Positions 17,150-25,521 of a stretch of 59,216 nt of DNA are shown piece by piece. The number at the start of each line of letters is the position of its first letter. Positions within the stretch are counted from its first letter, which is position 1. The stretch spans positions 1 through 59,216 of the forward strand of contig JAHXDM010000022.1 in the NCBI GenBank assembly GCA_019468145.1. Reading direction: 5' to 3'. The DNA is from Rickettsia endosymbiont of Bradysia coprophila (GTDB taxonomy: Bacteria; Pseudomonadota; Alphaproteobacteria; Rickettsiales; Rickettsiaceae). The notes below the pieces were generated by a model. It was not told the DNA's origin. It saw only the letters and a program-made list of their open reading frames with translations, and did no database searches. The position numbers and the translations under genes were made by a program.

Positions 17150-17641
17150 ATGACCGTTTTCGCCTCGACCCTCACCCCGATCGCCACCGACCTGCAGGAA
17201 GTCGCGTTCGCCGACATGACCCAGCAGCAGGCCGCCGAGCTGGGCGACCACGCCCGCCGCCTGGCCAACGAAACCCTGCTGGGAATCATCCCGTTCCTGG
17301 GCAGCATGGGCGCCCGCGAGCGCGCCGGCATCATCGACCGCAGCGTGGCCTACGCCTACGGCGAGGCATACCTGCAGCATGTCCAGCGGAACACCGACTC
17401 GGTGCTGTGCGACGACAACAACTGGCTGCACAGCAGCGCCCTGTCGTCGGGTTACGTCGACCTGCAGGTGGCCTATCACACCGCGTTCAAGTCCATGCGG
17501 GAAATGCTGGACGCGCACGCCGGGTACCGCCCGAGCCTGGACATGCGCGAGCCGGTGATGGTCCGCATTGCCGACGTCTACGACGCCCTGCAGGCCGAAC
17601 GCGGCGATGCCCGCCGCGCCTATCGCTACGGGACGAACTGA
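17150..17641 (+). CDS. Unknown protein, first gene of the plus-strand island, 163 aa
   Basis: The protein has 163 residues from the ATG at 17150, with CAGGAG eight bases ahead. It looks soluble and mainly helical: DMTQQQAAELGDHARRLANE, a possible GIIPFLGSMGARERAGII hinge, and YVDLQVAYHTAFKSMREMLD. No family recognised. It is the largest gene of the island and the one next to the promoter, so it should be the most strongly expressed. Its TGA overlaps the next ATG (TGATG). Confidence 0.75.
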   Translation: MTVFASTLTPIATDLQEVAFADMTQQQAAELGDHARRLANETLLGIIPFLGSMGARERAGIIDRSVAYAYGEAYLQHVQRNTDSVLCDDNNWLHSSALSSGYVDLQVAYHTAFKSMREMLDAHAGYRPSLDMREPVMVRIADVYDALQAERGDARRAYRYGTN

Positions 17642-17754
17642 TGAACCGCCGCCACGTCGAGGCGCGCACCCGCGCGCCGCTGGTGGCCCTGCTGGCCGTG
17701 GTCGACCTGGTGTCGATCGCGGCCGCCTGCAGGGCCGTGCTGGGGCTGCTGTGA
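17641..17754 (+). CDS. Small membrane protein, 37 aa
   Basis: The ATG at 17641 overlaps the previous stop. The predicted product has a basic head (MNRRHVEARTRAP) and one hydrophobic segment (LVALLAVVDLVSIAAACRAV), so it should be a single-pass membrane peptide. Overlapping starts and stops on both sides support it as a real coupled gene. Function unknown. Confidence 0.55.
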   Translation: MNRRHVEARTRAPLVALLAVVDLVSIAAACRAVLGLL

Positions 17755-18011
17755 TGGCCCGGCCCGCCAGCATGCAGGGTGGCCAGGTGACGCTTACCCT
17801 GACCGGATCCCAGGACAAGCTGCTGCGGCGCGCACTGGAAGGCGGCCGCGACTGCTGGGCCGCCCTGGCCATCCAGGCCAAGGCCACCGCCGAGCGCCGC
17901 GACAAGCGCATTCCAGGCACCGAGCGCGAACGCAACATGGCCCGATCCGCCGAGTACCAACGCCGCGCCGAACAGGTGCAGGCACTCATCGACCAACTGC
18001 CCCAGGAGTGA
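17754..18011 (+). CDS. Unknown soluble protein, 85 aa
   Basis: The ATG at 17754 overlaps the previous TGA. The protein has 85 residues with a short strand-like start (GQVTLTLTGSQDKLLRRAL) and a basic helical rest (RDKRIPGTERERNMARSAEY). No family recognised. Its end overlaps the ribosome site of the next gene. Confidence 0.65.
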   Translation: MARPASMQGGQVTLTLTGSQDKLLRRALEGGRDCWAALAIQAKATAERRDKRIPGTERERNMARSAEYQRRAEQVQALIDQLPQE

Positions 18012-18016
18012 ATCCC

Positions 18017-18196
18017 ATGCACCCGCAAGCTGTCCGCCGCCCGCCCTCTTTCTTCGCCAAGCGCGCCAGGCTGCGCGCCATCGTCCGCTGGTACCGCGGC
18101 CTGGATCTGCAGACGCAAGCCGATGCCGCGTTCGGCGCCGCCGTGATCGTTGGTTTCTTCCTGGTGGGCATCGGCCTGCAGGTGGTGGGCAAGTGA
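18017..18196 (+). CDS. Small membrane protein, 59 aa
   Basis: The start at the ATG at 18017 is chosen over a GTG at 18008 because AGGAG lies eight bases ahead of the ATG. The N-terminal half is basic (RRPPSFFAKRARLRAIVRWY) and the C-terminal half is one membrane segment (FGAAVIVGFFLVGIGLQVVG), so the charged end should face the cytoplasm. Unknown function. Its TGA overlaps the GTG of the next gene (GTGA). Confidence 0.6.
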   Translation: MHPQAVRRPPSFFAKRARLRAIVRWYRGLDLQTQADAAFGAAVIVGFFLVGIGLQVVGK

Positions 18197-18669
18197 GCGC
18201 CCCGCACCCGACTGACACCATAGGCTGGCGCTGCCGCGGCTGCGGCTGCACCGACACCCAGGCGTGCCCAGGCGGTTGCCATTGGGTCGACGTGGAGCTG
18301 TGCAGCGCCTGCGTCCAGGATCCGCCGGTACCGGCACCGCTGCCCCTGCTGCGCATCGGCATCGAGGATTGGCAGGCGCTGCCCGATGCGGTGCTGCCGC
18401 GGTGCGCCACTGGCGGCGGCGTCACCCACGACGTTTACAGCGCCACCATGTACCTGTCGCGCGAGCGCTTCAGGCCGGAAAGCGCGCAGCCCCTGCCGGC
18501 GTTCGTGGCGGTACCGCAGGATCTGATGGCCGAGCTGCAGCGCGCGCTGCATGACGCCCAGGTGCAGCTGTCCAGGGCCGGGCGTGGCCTTCGACTCAAC
18601 CCCCTGAAGGCCGGCAAGGCATGCGGCGCCCTGGCCGTGGTGGCTGAAAAGCTCGGGGGTGGCGAGTGA
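18193..18669 (+). CDS. Zinc-ribbon protein, 158 aa
   Basis: It starts at a GTG at 18193 overlapping the previous stop (GTGA). Residues about 13-41 hold a Cys-rich knuckle: WRCRGCGCTDTQACPGGCHW followed by ELCSACV. This pattern is common in small phage zinc proteins. The rest is a linker and a helical C-terminus (VPQDLMAELQRALHDAQVQL). It may bind nucleic acid or protein. No specific function can be given. Confidence 0.7.
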   Translation: MSAPHPTDTIGWRCRGCGCTDTQACPGGCHWVDVELCSACVQDPPVPAPLPLLRIGIEDWQALPDAVLPRCATGGGVTHDVYSATMYLSRERFRPESAQPLPAFVAVPQDLMAELQRALHDAQVQLSRAGRGLRLNPLKAGKACGALAVVAEKLGGGE

Positions 18670-18830
18670 GCCGGCGCAACCGCAGCGAGGCATGGGCCAA
18701 CCAACAGCTGGCCCAGCGTCCGGTACCGGTGGCGCCTCGGATCATGCCGAGAAAACCGCCCACCGTCTGGCAGCGCCTGCGCGCGCTGGCCAAGCGCCTT
18801 GGCCTGGGGGTGCACCGTGGCGACGTTTGA
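18666..18830 (+). CDS. Small basic protein, 54 aa
   Basis: The GTG at 18666 overlaps the previous stop as GTGA. The product has 54 residues and is very basic (SRRNRSEAWANQQLAQRP, then QRLRALAKRLGLGVHRGD). The next gene starts inside it at 18817. It is supported mainly by the start-stop coupling and by filling an otherwise empty 150-base gap. Confidence 0.5.
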   Translation: MSRRNRSEAWANQQLAQRPVPVAPRIMPRKPPTVWQRLRALAKRLGLGVHRGDV

Positions 18831-19239
18831 CCCCAAAACCTTCCTGCAGGACATGGCCAGGCCGCGATCGCTGGCCGAGCTGGTGGCCGCCGGTGACCTG
18901 GTCGACTGCACGCTGATGGCCAACTGGCACGGCTTCCAGTTTCCGTGTTTCCTCACGATCGGCGCCTGGGAAGCGGTCATCGGCCCGCGGGGCAAGGTCA
19001 GCGCCATGCTGCCGCCGGCGGAAATGCGGCGCCAGGGCGAACGCCAGCACTCGCTCTGGCGCATTGCCGCGCAGCAGATGAACCGCTACGCCGCCACCGC
19101 CAAGGGCAAGCGCGTGCCCGATGCTGTGCCGCTGCATGTGCCCGGGGTGAACTCGGCCGACCTGCAGCGCCTGGAAATCCGCGTGGCCACCGACAGCGCC
19201 GGCCAGCTCTATGTAACCGTCCGCCTCACTGGAGAATGA
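18817..19239 (+). CDS. Unknown protein, 140 aa
   Basis: It starts at a GTG at 18817, 14 bases inside the end of the previous small gene. The protein has 140 residues and looks soluble and mixed alpha/beta: FDPKTFLQDMARPRSLAELV, NWHGFQFPCFLTIGAWEAVI, and a strand-rich end (RLEIRVATDSAGQLYVTVRL). No family recognised. Confidence 0.65.
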   Translation: MATFDPKTFLQDMARPRSLAELVAAGDLVDCTLMANWHGFQFPCFLTIGAWEAVIGPRGKVSAMLPPAEMRRQGERQHSLWRIAAQQMNRYAATAKGKRVPDAVPLHVPGVNSADLQRLEIRVATDSAGQLYVTVRLTGE

Positions 19240-19242
19240 CCA

Positions 19243-19605
19243 ATGGCAGAACACCATATGACCCCGGAACAGCAAGCGCGCTGGCACGCCGTTGGCCAGC
19301 AGCTGAAGCGATTGGGACCGCCGGAGCCGCCGGCGCCGTTGCCGTTCCTGCAGTGCCGGTGCGTGATCCGGCCGCAGACGGAGCTGGCCATGCGCCGCCG
19401 CCTGTTCCAAACGCGCATGGCCGCAATCCGGTACCGAGTGGAAGACATGGGCCGCCAGGCCGCCGACCAGGTCATGGCCCAGCGCATCGAGCGCCACGCC
19501 CGCACCGATCGATATCTGCGCAACGCCGGCCTGGCGCTGGGCGTGCTGGCGCTCCTGGCTGGCCTGGCTGCGATCGCCGCCGGCACGATCGGGGGTGCTG
19601 CATGA
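19243..19605 (+). CDS. Membrane-anchored helical protein, 120 aa
   Basis: The ATG at 19243 has GGAG ahead. Residues 1-90 are helical and basic with several Arg. Residues about 93-117 form one hydrophobic segment (AGLALGVLALLAGLAAIAAG), giving a tail anchor. Its stop overlaps the next ATG. Unknown function. Confidence 0.65.
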   Translation: MAEHHMTPEQQARWHAVGQQLKRLGPPEPPAPLPFLQCRCVIRPQTELAMRRRLFQTRMAAIRYRVEDMGRQAADQVMAQRIERHARTDRYLRNAGLALGVLALLAGLAAIAAGTIGGAA

Positions 19606-19904
19606 AGGCGCTGCCGACCACGAACCGCCCGTGCAAGGGCCGCGGCGTAGCCTGGTCGCGCACGGTCACGCCGGACGTCATCACCGTGCGCGCGTTCAAG
19701 CGCGACAGCACCGGGCGAAGCCACATGCACGCCCGTGAACTGCCAGTGCGCGAGCTGGCCAGGCATCGGCACCCGCGCACGGTGCTGGCCCTGCAGCTGC
19801 TCGCCTGCAGGGCGCAGGTGCGGTGGGCGGTCGACCAGGTCGATTTCCAGCTGCTCGGCCTGGTCGACACCACGCCGCGGCCGCGTGCCGGGGTGGTGCT
19901 GTGA
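19602..19904 (+). CDS. Unknown basic protein, 100 aa
   Basis: The ATG at 19602 overlaps the previous stop (ATGA). The protein has 100 residues, rich in Arg and His (RSHMHARELPVRELARHRHP), with a helical end. No family recognised. It is coupled to the next gene through GTGA. Confidence 0.6.
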   Translation: MKALPTTNRPCKGRGVAWSRTVTPDVITVRAFKRDSTGRSHMHARELPVRELARHRHPRTVLALQLLACRAQVRWAVDQVDFQLLGLVDTTPRPRAGVVL

Positions 19905-20185
19905 ACCGCAGGATGCGCCGCGAGCGCGAGCGGGCGAAGTTTGAGGGGGCCAGGCAGCGCGCGCTGGCCAGGCTGGGCGAACAGTGGCGCCAGCTGCAGG
20001 AGCGCCTGCGCCGCGAGGATGTGCCGGAGCCGCTGCCGCCATCGATCCGCCGCACAGTGGACGGATACGCCGGTACCGGCCGGGTATTGGTGGTCGGGCC
20101 TGGTGGCGTCACCACTGACCTGGGCATCAAGGACATTTCCTTCGCGCTCGGCCACCGTCCAGTACCGCACCAGGTGAAGCCATGA
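19901..20185 (+). CDS. Unknown protein with basic coiled N-terminus, 94 aa
   Basis: The GTG at 19901 overlaps the previous stop. The first 45 residues are a highly charged helix (RRMRRERERAKFEGARQRAL), followed by a short Gly-rich beta segment (GYAGTGRVLVVGPGGVTTDL). It might bind nucleic acid. No family recognised. Confidence 0.6.
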   Translation: MNRRMRRERERAKFEGARQRALARLGEQWRQLQERLRREDVPEPLPPSIRRTVDGYAGTGRVLVVGPGGVTTDLGIKDISFALGHRPVPHQVKP

Positions 20186-20475
20186 CCACGCCATGCGATC
20201 ACCTGCTGGGCCTGGTCGGCTGGGATTCGGACACCGAGCTGCGCCCCAGCAACCTGGCCGAGCAAGCGGAATGCAACCGCCGGCGCGATCAGCGCTGGCT
20301 GGAACGCGCGGTGGCCATGGAGCGGCCGCCGGCTCCGGATGCCATCCAGCGCGTGCGCGAGCGCCTGGCCGGCGACAGCCTGGAGCTGCTGCGGGAATCC
20401 ATCCATCCGTACCTGTTCAAGCACTGCCCCGACTGCGGCGCCGAGCTGCCGCCCCTGCAGGAGCTGCTGCCATGA
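20182..20475 (+). CDS. Unknown protein with C-terminal CxxC motif, 97 aa
   Basis: The ATG at 20182 overlaps the previous stop (ATGA). The protein has 97 residues, with a helical middle (AIQRVRERLAGDSLELLRES) and a single HCPDCGAEL knuckle near residue 82. One CxxC with a preceding His could hold zinc in a dimer. Unknown function. Confidence 0.6.
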   Translation: MTTPCDHLLGLVGWDSDTELRPSNLAEQAECNRRRDQRWLERAVAMERPPAPDAIQRVRERLAGDSLELLRESIHPYLFKHCPDCGAELPPLQELLP

Positions 20476-20870
20476 CCCTGGACCAGTTGGACCTGTTCAC
20501 CGAGCGCGAACACCGCGCCCTGGGCGCGCCGCCGGTACCGAACCGGCACGGGGTGTTTGAGCCCGACGAAACGCTGACCCTGGCCAGCCCAGGGCGCTAC
20601 GGCATGGCCACCGCTGAAATCGACCTGGTGCATGTGCCGGCGTTCGGGTGGATCTACGCGACGGCGTACCACGTCGGCGATGCGGGGGCGAGCTCGCCCC
20701 TGATGCTGACCAGGGCAGCGCGCGGGGACAGCCGCCACGATGCCCTGGTGCGGGCAGTCGATGAACTGTGCGGCCGCATGGACGGCTACCTGCAGTGCAG
20801 CAACGACAGCGCCACACGCAAGGCAACCGCCCGCAAGGTGAAGGCGTGGGCCAAGGCGCTACTGGCCTAA
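20472..20870 (+). CDS. Unknown protein, last gene of the island, 132 aa
   Basis: The ATG at 20472 overlaps the previous stop. The protein has 132 residues with an acidic start (LDQLDLFTEREH) and a compact mixed domain (TAEIDLVHVPAFGWIYATAY, then SRHDALVRAVDELCGRM). No family recognised with confidence. It is followed 41 bases later by a strong terminator, which closes the island transcript. Confidence 0.65.
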   Translation: MTLDQLDLFTEREHRALGAPPVPNRHGVFEPDETLTLASPGRYGMATAEIDLVHVPAFGWIYATAYHVGDAGASSPLMLTRAARGDSRHDALVRAVDELCGRMDGYLQCSNDSATRKATARKVKAWAKALLA

Positions 20871-20910
20871 AACCTGCAGCTGCTGCACCACCTGGTCCAC
20901 TCAACGCGCA

Positions 20911-20936
20911 AGCCCCGGATTCCCGGGGCTTTTTTC
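20911..20936 (+). terminator. Rho-independent terminator ending the plus-strand island
   Basis: A perfect 8-bp stem, AGCCCCGG / CCGGGGCT with an ATTC loop, is followed directly by TTTTTTCG. It lies between the last island gene (stop 20870) and the oppositely directed head protein gene (stop 20961), so it stops plus-strand transcripts before they run antisense into the head genes. Confidence 0.9.
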
Positions 20937-20960
20937 GTGGGCGAAAGTGGACCAGTGCCG

Positions 20961-22481
20961 CTACACCAGGCCACGGCCGGCGCGGATCCGCGCGACCAGC
21001 GCCTGCAGCTGCTCCTCGGGCAGGTCGACGCCGGCGGCCTTCAGCTCGGCGCGCAGCTCCTGCAGCAGCGCGGCGGCCAGCGCCTGGCGCGACTCGGCCG
21101 TGCGCAGCTCGACCATGACCGCGGCCAGCAGCTCGCTGGGCTTGGCATCACCGGCGTATGCCTCCACGGCCTCCAGGGCGGCCCGCTGCGGGCTTTGCAG
21201 GGCCATGCCGCGGATATCCTCCAGCTCGGCCCGCGCGGCCGCCTGCAGCGCGCTGTCGGCCCGCTGCGCGTCGATGGTCGACCGTAGGGCGGCCTTCGCC
21301 TCATCCGGCAGGGCGTCGAAAGCGGCCTGTGCACGCGCGCTGGGCTTGCGGTCGGCCAGCAGCGCCTTGCGGTAGGCCTGCAGGCCTGCAGACGCCTGCA
21401 GGCGGTCGGCCTGGGCCTGGGCCTGCAGCAGCTGCTGCGATGCCGGCAGCGCCTTGCCCTTGTCGGTCGCCTGCAGGTTGCGCAGCGCCGGCGCCAGGTA
21501 CGGCGTGTTTTCGTCCAGGGCGGCCATGATCTTGCGCTGGGCCGATCGCTCGGCCGCCCTGCTGGTGCCCTTGGCCAACCCGCTGGCGGCCAGGCCGGTG
21601 CTGGTGCTGGCGCCGGACTGTGCCGCGGCCTGCTTGCCGGCGGCCGCTGCCGCCTCCAGGCCCTTGGCAGCTGGGCCCTGCAGCGCCGGCGGGTATCCCT
21701 GCAGCTTCTCCTTCACGGCCTTGGCCAGCGCGCGGTTGCGGGCCTCGCCGACGTTGGTTTGCCAGCCAGGGTCGATGCCTTCGGGGATCCGCTCCACCTT
21801 GCCGGTGTTCGGGTTCGTCCAGGGCACGGTCGGCGATGCCGGCGCCTTCGACACCTGCAGGCCCATGTCGGCCAGGTCGTCGGCCGACAGCTGGATGACG
21901 CTACACCGGCAGTTCCACCCGTTGGGCGGGTAGTGCGTCTGCCACCACACATGGCCAACGGGCAACACCGTGCCGTCCCAGGCCTTGTGTTCGGGCCGCG
22001 TGCGGCCATCGTCCACGGCGTCGTACAGCAGGTAGGGCGCCAGCTCGGCCTGGTCGGCGATCGCATCCCAGGCGCCGGCGGCGTAGGCGCTCTGCACGTT
22101 GCTGCGGTAGATGGTCTGCAGGCGCGCCGGCGAACCCAGCTGGACATTGACCGGGTTCCCACCTGGTGCAACGACGTCGCGCCGCCCCCACCAGCCGCGC
22201 TCCTGCAGCGCCGGCGCCAGCTGCTCGGCCCACGCCTTGAACGGCACGCCGTTGGCCAGCGCCTGGTCGAGGGACTGCTGCACGAACGCCAGCAGGTCGG
22301 TGTCGGTCAGCTTGGCCACGGTGAACGCTCGGGCGTGTTCCTCGCCCAGCATTTCGTACCAGTTGAACGTCGGTTGCAGGCCTCGGTTGCGGAAGTACTC
22401 CACGGCCTGCTCAGGCGACAGCATCCAGGACGCGCCGGTGGGCACGTCCACGAACTCCAGCACCTGGCGGGCCAGGTTCAT
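20961..22481 (-). CDS. Mu F-like head morphogenesis protein, 506 aa
   Basis: This is a minor head protein of the SPP1 gp7 / Mu gpF family, which binds the portal and helps start head assembly. The protein has 506 residues from the ATG at 22481. The family core is at about residues 120-205: IYRSNVQSAYAAGAWDAIAD, then DGRTRPEHKAWDGTVLP and WNCRCSVIQL. The C-terminal 250 residues form a long Ala/Gln-rich helical extension. The ATG overlaps the portal stop by four bases. It ends next to the oppositely directed small-gene island. Confidence 0.9.
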   Translation of the reverse strand: MNLARQVLEFVDVPTGASWMLSPEQAVEYFRNRGLQPTFNWYEMLGEEHARAFTVAKLTDTDLLAFVQQSLDQALANGVPFKAWAEQLAPALQERGWWGRRDVVAPGGNPVNVQLGSPARLQTIYRSNVQSAYAAGAWDAIADQAELAPYLLYDAVDDGRTRPEHKAWDGTVLPVGHVWWQTHYPPNGWNCRCSVIQLSADDLADMGLQVSKAPASPTVPWTNPNTGKVERIPEGIDPGWQTNVGEARNRALAKAVKEKLQGYPPALQGPAAKGLEAAAAAGKQAAAQSGASTSTGLAASGLAKGTSRAAERSAQRKIMAALDENTPYLAPALRNLQATDKGKALPASQQLLQAQAQADRLQASAGLQAYRKALLADRKPSARAQAAFDALPDEAKAALRSTIDAQRADSALQAAARAELEDIRGMALQSPQRAALEAVEAYAGDAKPSELLAAVMVELRTAESRQALAAALLQELRAELKAAGVDLPEEQLQALVARIRAGRGLV

Positions 22482-23995
22482 GCGTTGCCCCGGAACCTGG
22501 CCAGCAGGCGGGCAAAGAACGTGGCATTGCGCATTTCCAGCACGCCGTCGTTATCGGGCAGCTGCTGGGCCAGGCGCTGCAGCTCGGTGGCCATGTCGGC
22601 GTAGTCGACGCCCTCGCCCTGGGAGTACGCCAGGATCTGCGCCACGCGCGCGCCGACCAGGCCGCCGCGGTTGGCCAGGAACTCGGCCGCCTCCTTCATG
22701 GACTGCTGGTCTGCCCGCTTGCCGGCCTTCAGGATGGCCACCGCGCCCAGCTCGGCGAAGTCCGCCGCGGCACCGATCGGGCCAGGCTGCGCGGCGAAGG
22801 ATCCGCCGGCGCCCAGGTTCAGCGGCTCGGCCTTTTCCCAATGCTCGCCATAGCGCTGCTTGATGTACTCCTCAGACGGCTGAAACCCCAGCTCTTTGAT
22901 GGCCTTGTCAGTGGCAGCGGCCTTGCCCAGGTCTTCCTCGGGCTCGACCTTGCGCCACACGCGCGGCGGCTTCGCACCAGGGAAATTCCACTCGGTGAGC
23001 CAGGCGCACACCTGGCGATTGAAACTGTCGGTAATCAGGTCGGCGTCTGCCTTCACCAGGTCGCTGCGCACCTCGGCCTGCAGCTCCTCGTTGCCGAGCC
23101 GGCCGGGCGTGCCCTGGCTGCTGGCGGTCTGGCCAATAATCAGCTTGGCCAGTGCGGCGTCCATCTTGTCGTACAGGTCGCCGTAGGTAGCCGTCCCCGA
23201 TCGCGTGGCCTCCAGCAGCTCCACGGTGGTTTCCTCGGGCACCACAATGGCGGCCTCGGTGCTGAACTGCAGGAGCGCCTCCAGTACGGCCTCCTTCAGC
23301 GCCTCATCATCCCACTTACCGCCGGGCACCTTGCCGATGGCCGTGGGCGCGCCGAATTTCTCGATGAACACCAGCCAGAACTTCAGGCCGTTGCGCTTGA
23401 AGAACACCGGCCAGTAGCAGTAATGGGCCAGGCCCAGGCCATAGGGCTCATCGTCGTTATCGGCACCGACAGCGACGTGCCAGAACTTGCGCTCGGGCAT
23501 CGGCTCCCACTGCCCGCGATCGCCCAGCAGCCAGATGCCGCCCTCGGTGTCGTACAGGAAGCGGCCGCGGTCCCGTACCTTGATCTTGTCCAGGCGCACC
23601 AGGTTGCCATCGATGCGGTACAGGCATTCGGCCACCGAATGGCCATACCAGCGCGCGTAGAGCATCTTATCGGTGACCGAATCCCAGCCGATCCTGGTCA
23701 GCTCCTCGCGGATGAAGTCGGCTGCGGCGACGTCCAGCGGATCCTCGCTGGCGGCATCCACTACCCACTCCTTTGACGTCACCGCCAGGCGGCGATCGTT
23801 GAACGTGGCGGCGCACTGGTCGTCGCGCAGCGTCTCCCGGTAAATCTTCAGGTCTTTGCCGCCCTTGGCGATCAGCACCGAGTCGGTGGGCTGCAGCAGC
23901 TCCACGAACCGGCCGCCGACCGGTACACCGATCTGGCGCGACTTGGCGAATTCAGCGGGGGATGGGCGCTTGGGGGTGGGCAGTTGGTCGGCCAT
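22478..23995 (-). CDS. Portal protein (DUF935, Mu gp29-like), 505 aa
   Basis: This is the portal protein forming the DNA entry ring. The protein has 505 residues from the ATG at 23995, two bases after the terminase stop. The DUF935 signature is clear: EWVVDAASEDPLDVAAADFI, MLYARWYGHSVAECLYRIDG, WLVFIEKFGAPTAIGKVPGG and the helical ATYGDLYDKMDAALAKLIIG stem. The C-terminal part (after about residue 400) is helical and variable. Gene order terminase-portal-F is that of Mu-like phages. Confidence 0.93.
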   Translation of the reverse strand: MADQLPTPKRPSPAEFAKSRQIGVPVGGRFVELLQPTDSVLIAKGGKDLKIYRETLRDDQCAATFNDRRLAVTSKEWVVDAASEDPLDVAAADFIREELTRIGWDSVTDKMLYARWYGHSVAECLYRIDGNLVRLDKIKVRDRGRFLYDTEGGIWLLGDRGQWEPMPERKFWHVAVGADNDDEPYGLGLAHYCYWPVFFKRNGLKFWLVFIEKFGAPTAIGKVPGGKWDDEALKEAVLEALLQFSTEAAIVVPEETTVELLEATRSGTATYGDLYDKMDAALAKLIIGQTASSQGTPGRLGNEELQAEVRSDLVKADADLITDSFNRQVCAWLTEWNFPGAKPPRVWRKVEPEEDLGKAAATDKAIKELGFQPSEEYIKQRYGEHWEKAEPLNLGAGGSFAAQPGPIGAAADFAELGAVAILKAGKRADQQSMKEAAEFLANRGGLVGARVAQILAYSQGEGVDYADMATELQRLAQQLPDNDGVLEMRNATFFARLLARFRGNA

Positions 23996-23997
23996 TT

Positions 23998-25521
23998 CTA
24001 GAATCCTTCGGTTCCTGCGGGTCCGCGGCGAACTGTACGCGATCGCGGTTTGGGGGTTCGGGTGCGGCTGGCCGCATCCCTGGTTTCGCGCTTCTCGCTC
24101 AGGGCGCCCGGCGCGGCGGTGCCCTCGCTGGTCAGGCCCATGCGGGTGCCGGCGCTGGCCACCTGCGGGATGTGGGTCAGCGGGAAGGTCCGCAGCCACA
24201 TGAGGAACTGGCTCACGCTGTCCACCTGGTCGTCGTGCACGCCCTTGGTGGGGAAGCTGGTCAGCTCGTTTTCAAAGTCCAGCAGCCAGGTGGCGCGGGT
24301 CGGGAGCCACATGCGGCCGGCTTCCATCAACAGGGTGGCGCTGACAGCGCGCGTCACCTTGTTGCCGTCCGGTTCCACGGGTTTCACGGGCAGCTTTGTG
24401 CTGGCGCGTAGATCCTGGATCAGGGACGTGCCACTGGCCTTGTCCTCGATCAGCACCACGTCGGCGCCCCACTTGTCGTACAGGTCCGTGGCGGCTTTCT
24501 TCAGCTCGGGGTACGTCATGCGCTCGCGCACGACGTCGACCAGGTAGGCGTTGCCCGTCTCATGGACGGCCCACACCGTGCCCACGCTGTAGTCGTTTAC
24601 CTCGTTGTCTTTCTGCGCCGTGTCCCAGCTGTGCACCCAAGCCACGATCTTGCCCGGCGGCAGCGCCAGGCGGCGCTCCAGGGGCGTGGCGTCGGGCTCA
24701 TCGATGGCGTACCGCTTCCACCATTTCGACTTGATGACGCCGCCCTCCTGGGTGGCGTACCAGTCGCCGTTCAACCACGCCGCCACCAGCCAGGACGGGC
24801 CCGAGCCGCGCAGGCGGCGCATGTACCCCGGATCGTTGGCCAGCAGCGCCTGGTTGTCGGTCAGCCGGCTGGGGATGTAGACGCGCACGCGGCCCGTTTC
24901 GGGGTCGCGCCACGGGACCATAGGCTGGCGGTTGCGTATGTACCGATCAACGATCCAGGGCTGGCCAGGGCCGCCTGGGTTGGCCGTCATGATCTCGCGG
25001 ATGGGCACGCCGTTGCGATCGCGCAGGGTGGCAGACAGCTTGTCCAGCGGCCGCACGTCGGGGAAGTTGCCGCCCTCATCCTTGCCCAGCCAGTTGTAGC
25101 TGTGGCCCTGGTACCGGCTCGCGTCTTCGTCGCGCTTCAGGTAGCGCATTTTCAGGAAGCCGCCCCACGGGAAACGCCAGGTGTAGCGGCCCGCCTGCCA
25201 CTTCGCGCCCAGCGGCAGGAACAGCTCCTGGCTGCGCGCCACCACTTCGTCCAGCTCATCGTAGGTACGGCGGATCAGCATCCCGCGGAAGTGCGGCGCG
25301 TAGGCCTGGCTGTAAATGCCGGCATCGCCCAGGAGCGCGTCTGTCTTGCCGCCGCCGCGGGCGCCGCCGAACAGGATATCGTCGGCCGGACACGCGATCA
25401 GGAGCGTCTGCGGGCCAGCCTGCGGACGCCACACCAGGTTTACGGGGAAGCCGCCGGCCTGCAGCTCGGCGGCGGTGCCGGTTAGCCCGCCTTTCCGGCG
25501 CGCGCTTGCTGTTCGTGCCAT
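23998..25521 (-). CDS. Terminase large subunit, 507 aa
   Basis: This is the packaging motor ATPase and nuclease. It starts at the ATG at 25521, inside the end of the small subunit gene (40-base overlap). Walker A is GARGGGKT at residues 53-60. A WLGKDEGGNF segment sits where the Walker B region is expected. The RNase H-like nuclease half shows HSWDTAQKDNEVNDYSVG, LIEDKASGTSL and HDDQVDS near residue 429. The last 50 residues are basic and low in complexity. Likely a headful enzyme given the apparent permuted genome, but that is inference. Confidence 0.95.
   Translation of the reverse strand: MARTASARRKGGLTGTAAELQAGGFPVNLVWRPQAGPQTLLIACPADDILFGGARGGGKTDALLGDAGIYSQAYAPHFRGMLIRRTYDELDEVVARSQELFLPLGAKWQAGRYTWRFPWGGFLKMRYLKRDEDASRYQGHSYNWLGKDEGGNFPDVRPLDKLSATLRDRNGVPIREIMTANPGGPGQPWIVDRYIRNRQPMVPWRDPETGRVRVYIPSRLTDNQALLANDPGYMRRLRGSGPSWLVAAWLNGDWYATQEGGVIKSKWWKRYAIDEPDATPLERRLALPPGKIVAWVHSWDTAQKDNEVNDYSVGTVWAVHETGNAYLVDVVRERMTYPELKKAATDLYDKWGADVVLIEDKASGTSLIQDLRASTKLPVKPVEPDGNKVTRAVSATLLMEAGRMWLPTRATWLLDFENELTSFPTKGVHDDQVDSVSQFLMWLRTFPLTHIPQVASAGTRMGLTSEGTAAPGALSEKRETRDAASRTRTPKPRSRTVRRGPAGTEGF

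Noticed and set aside
24562-25485. Plus-strand frame of 307 codons
   Set aside because: Antisense to the terminase large subunit whose motifs are clear.
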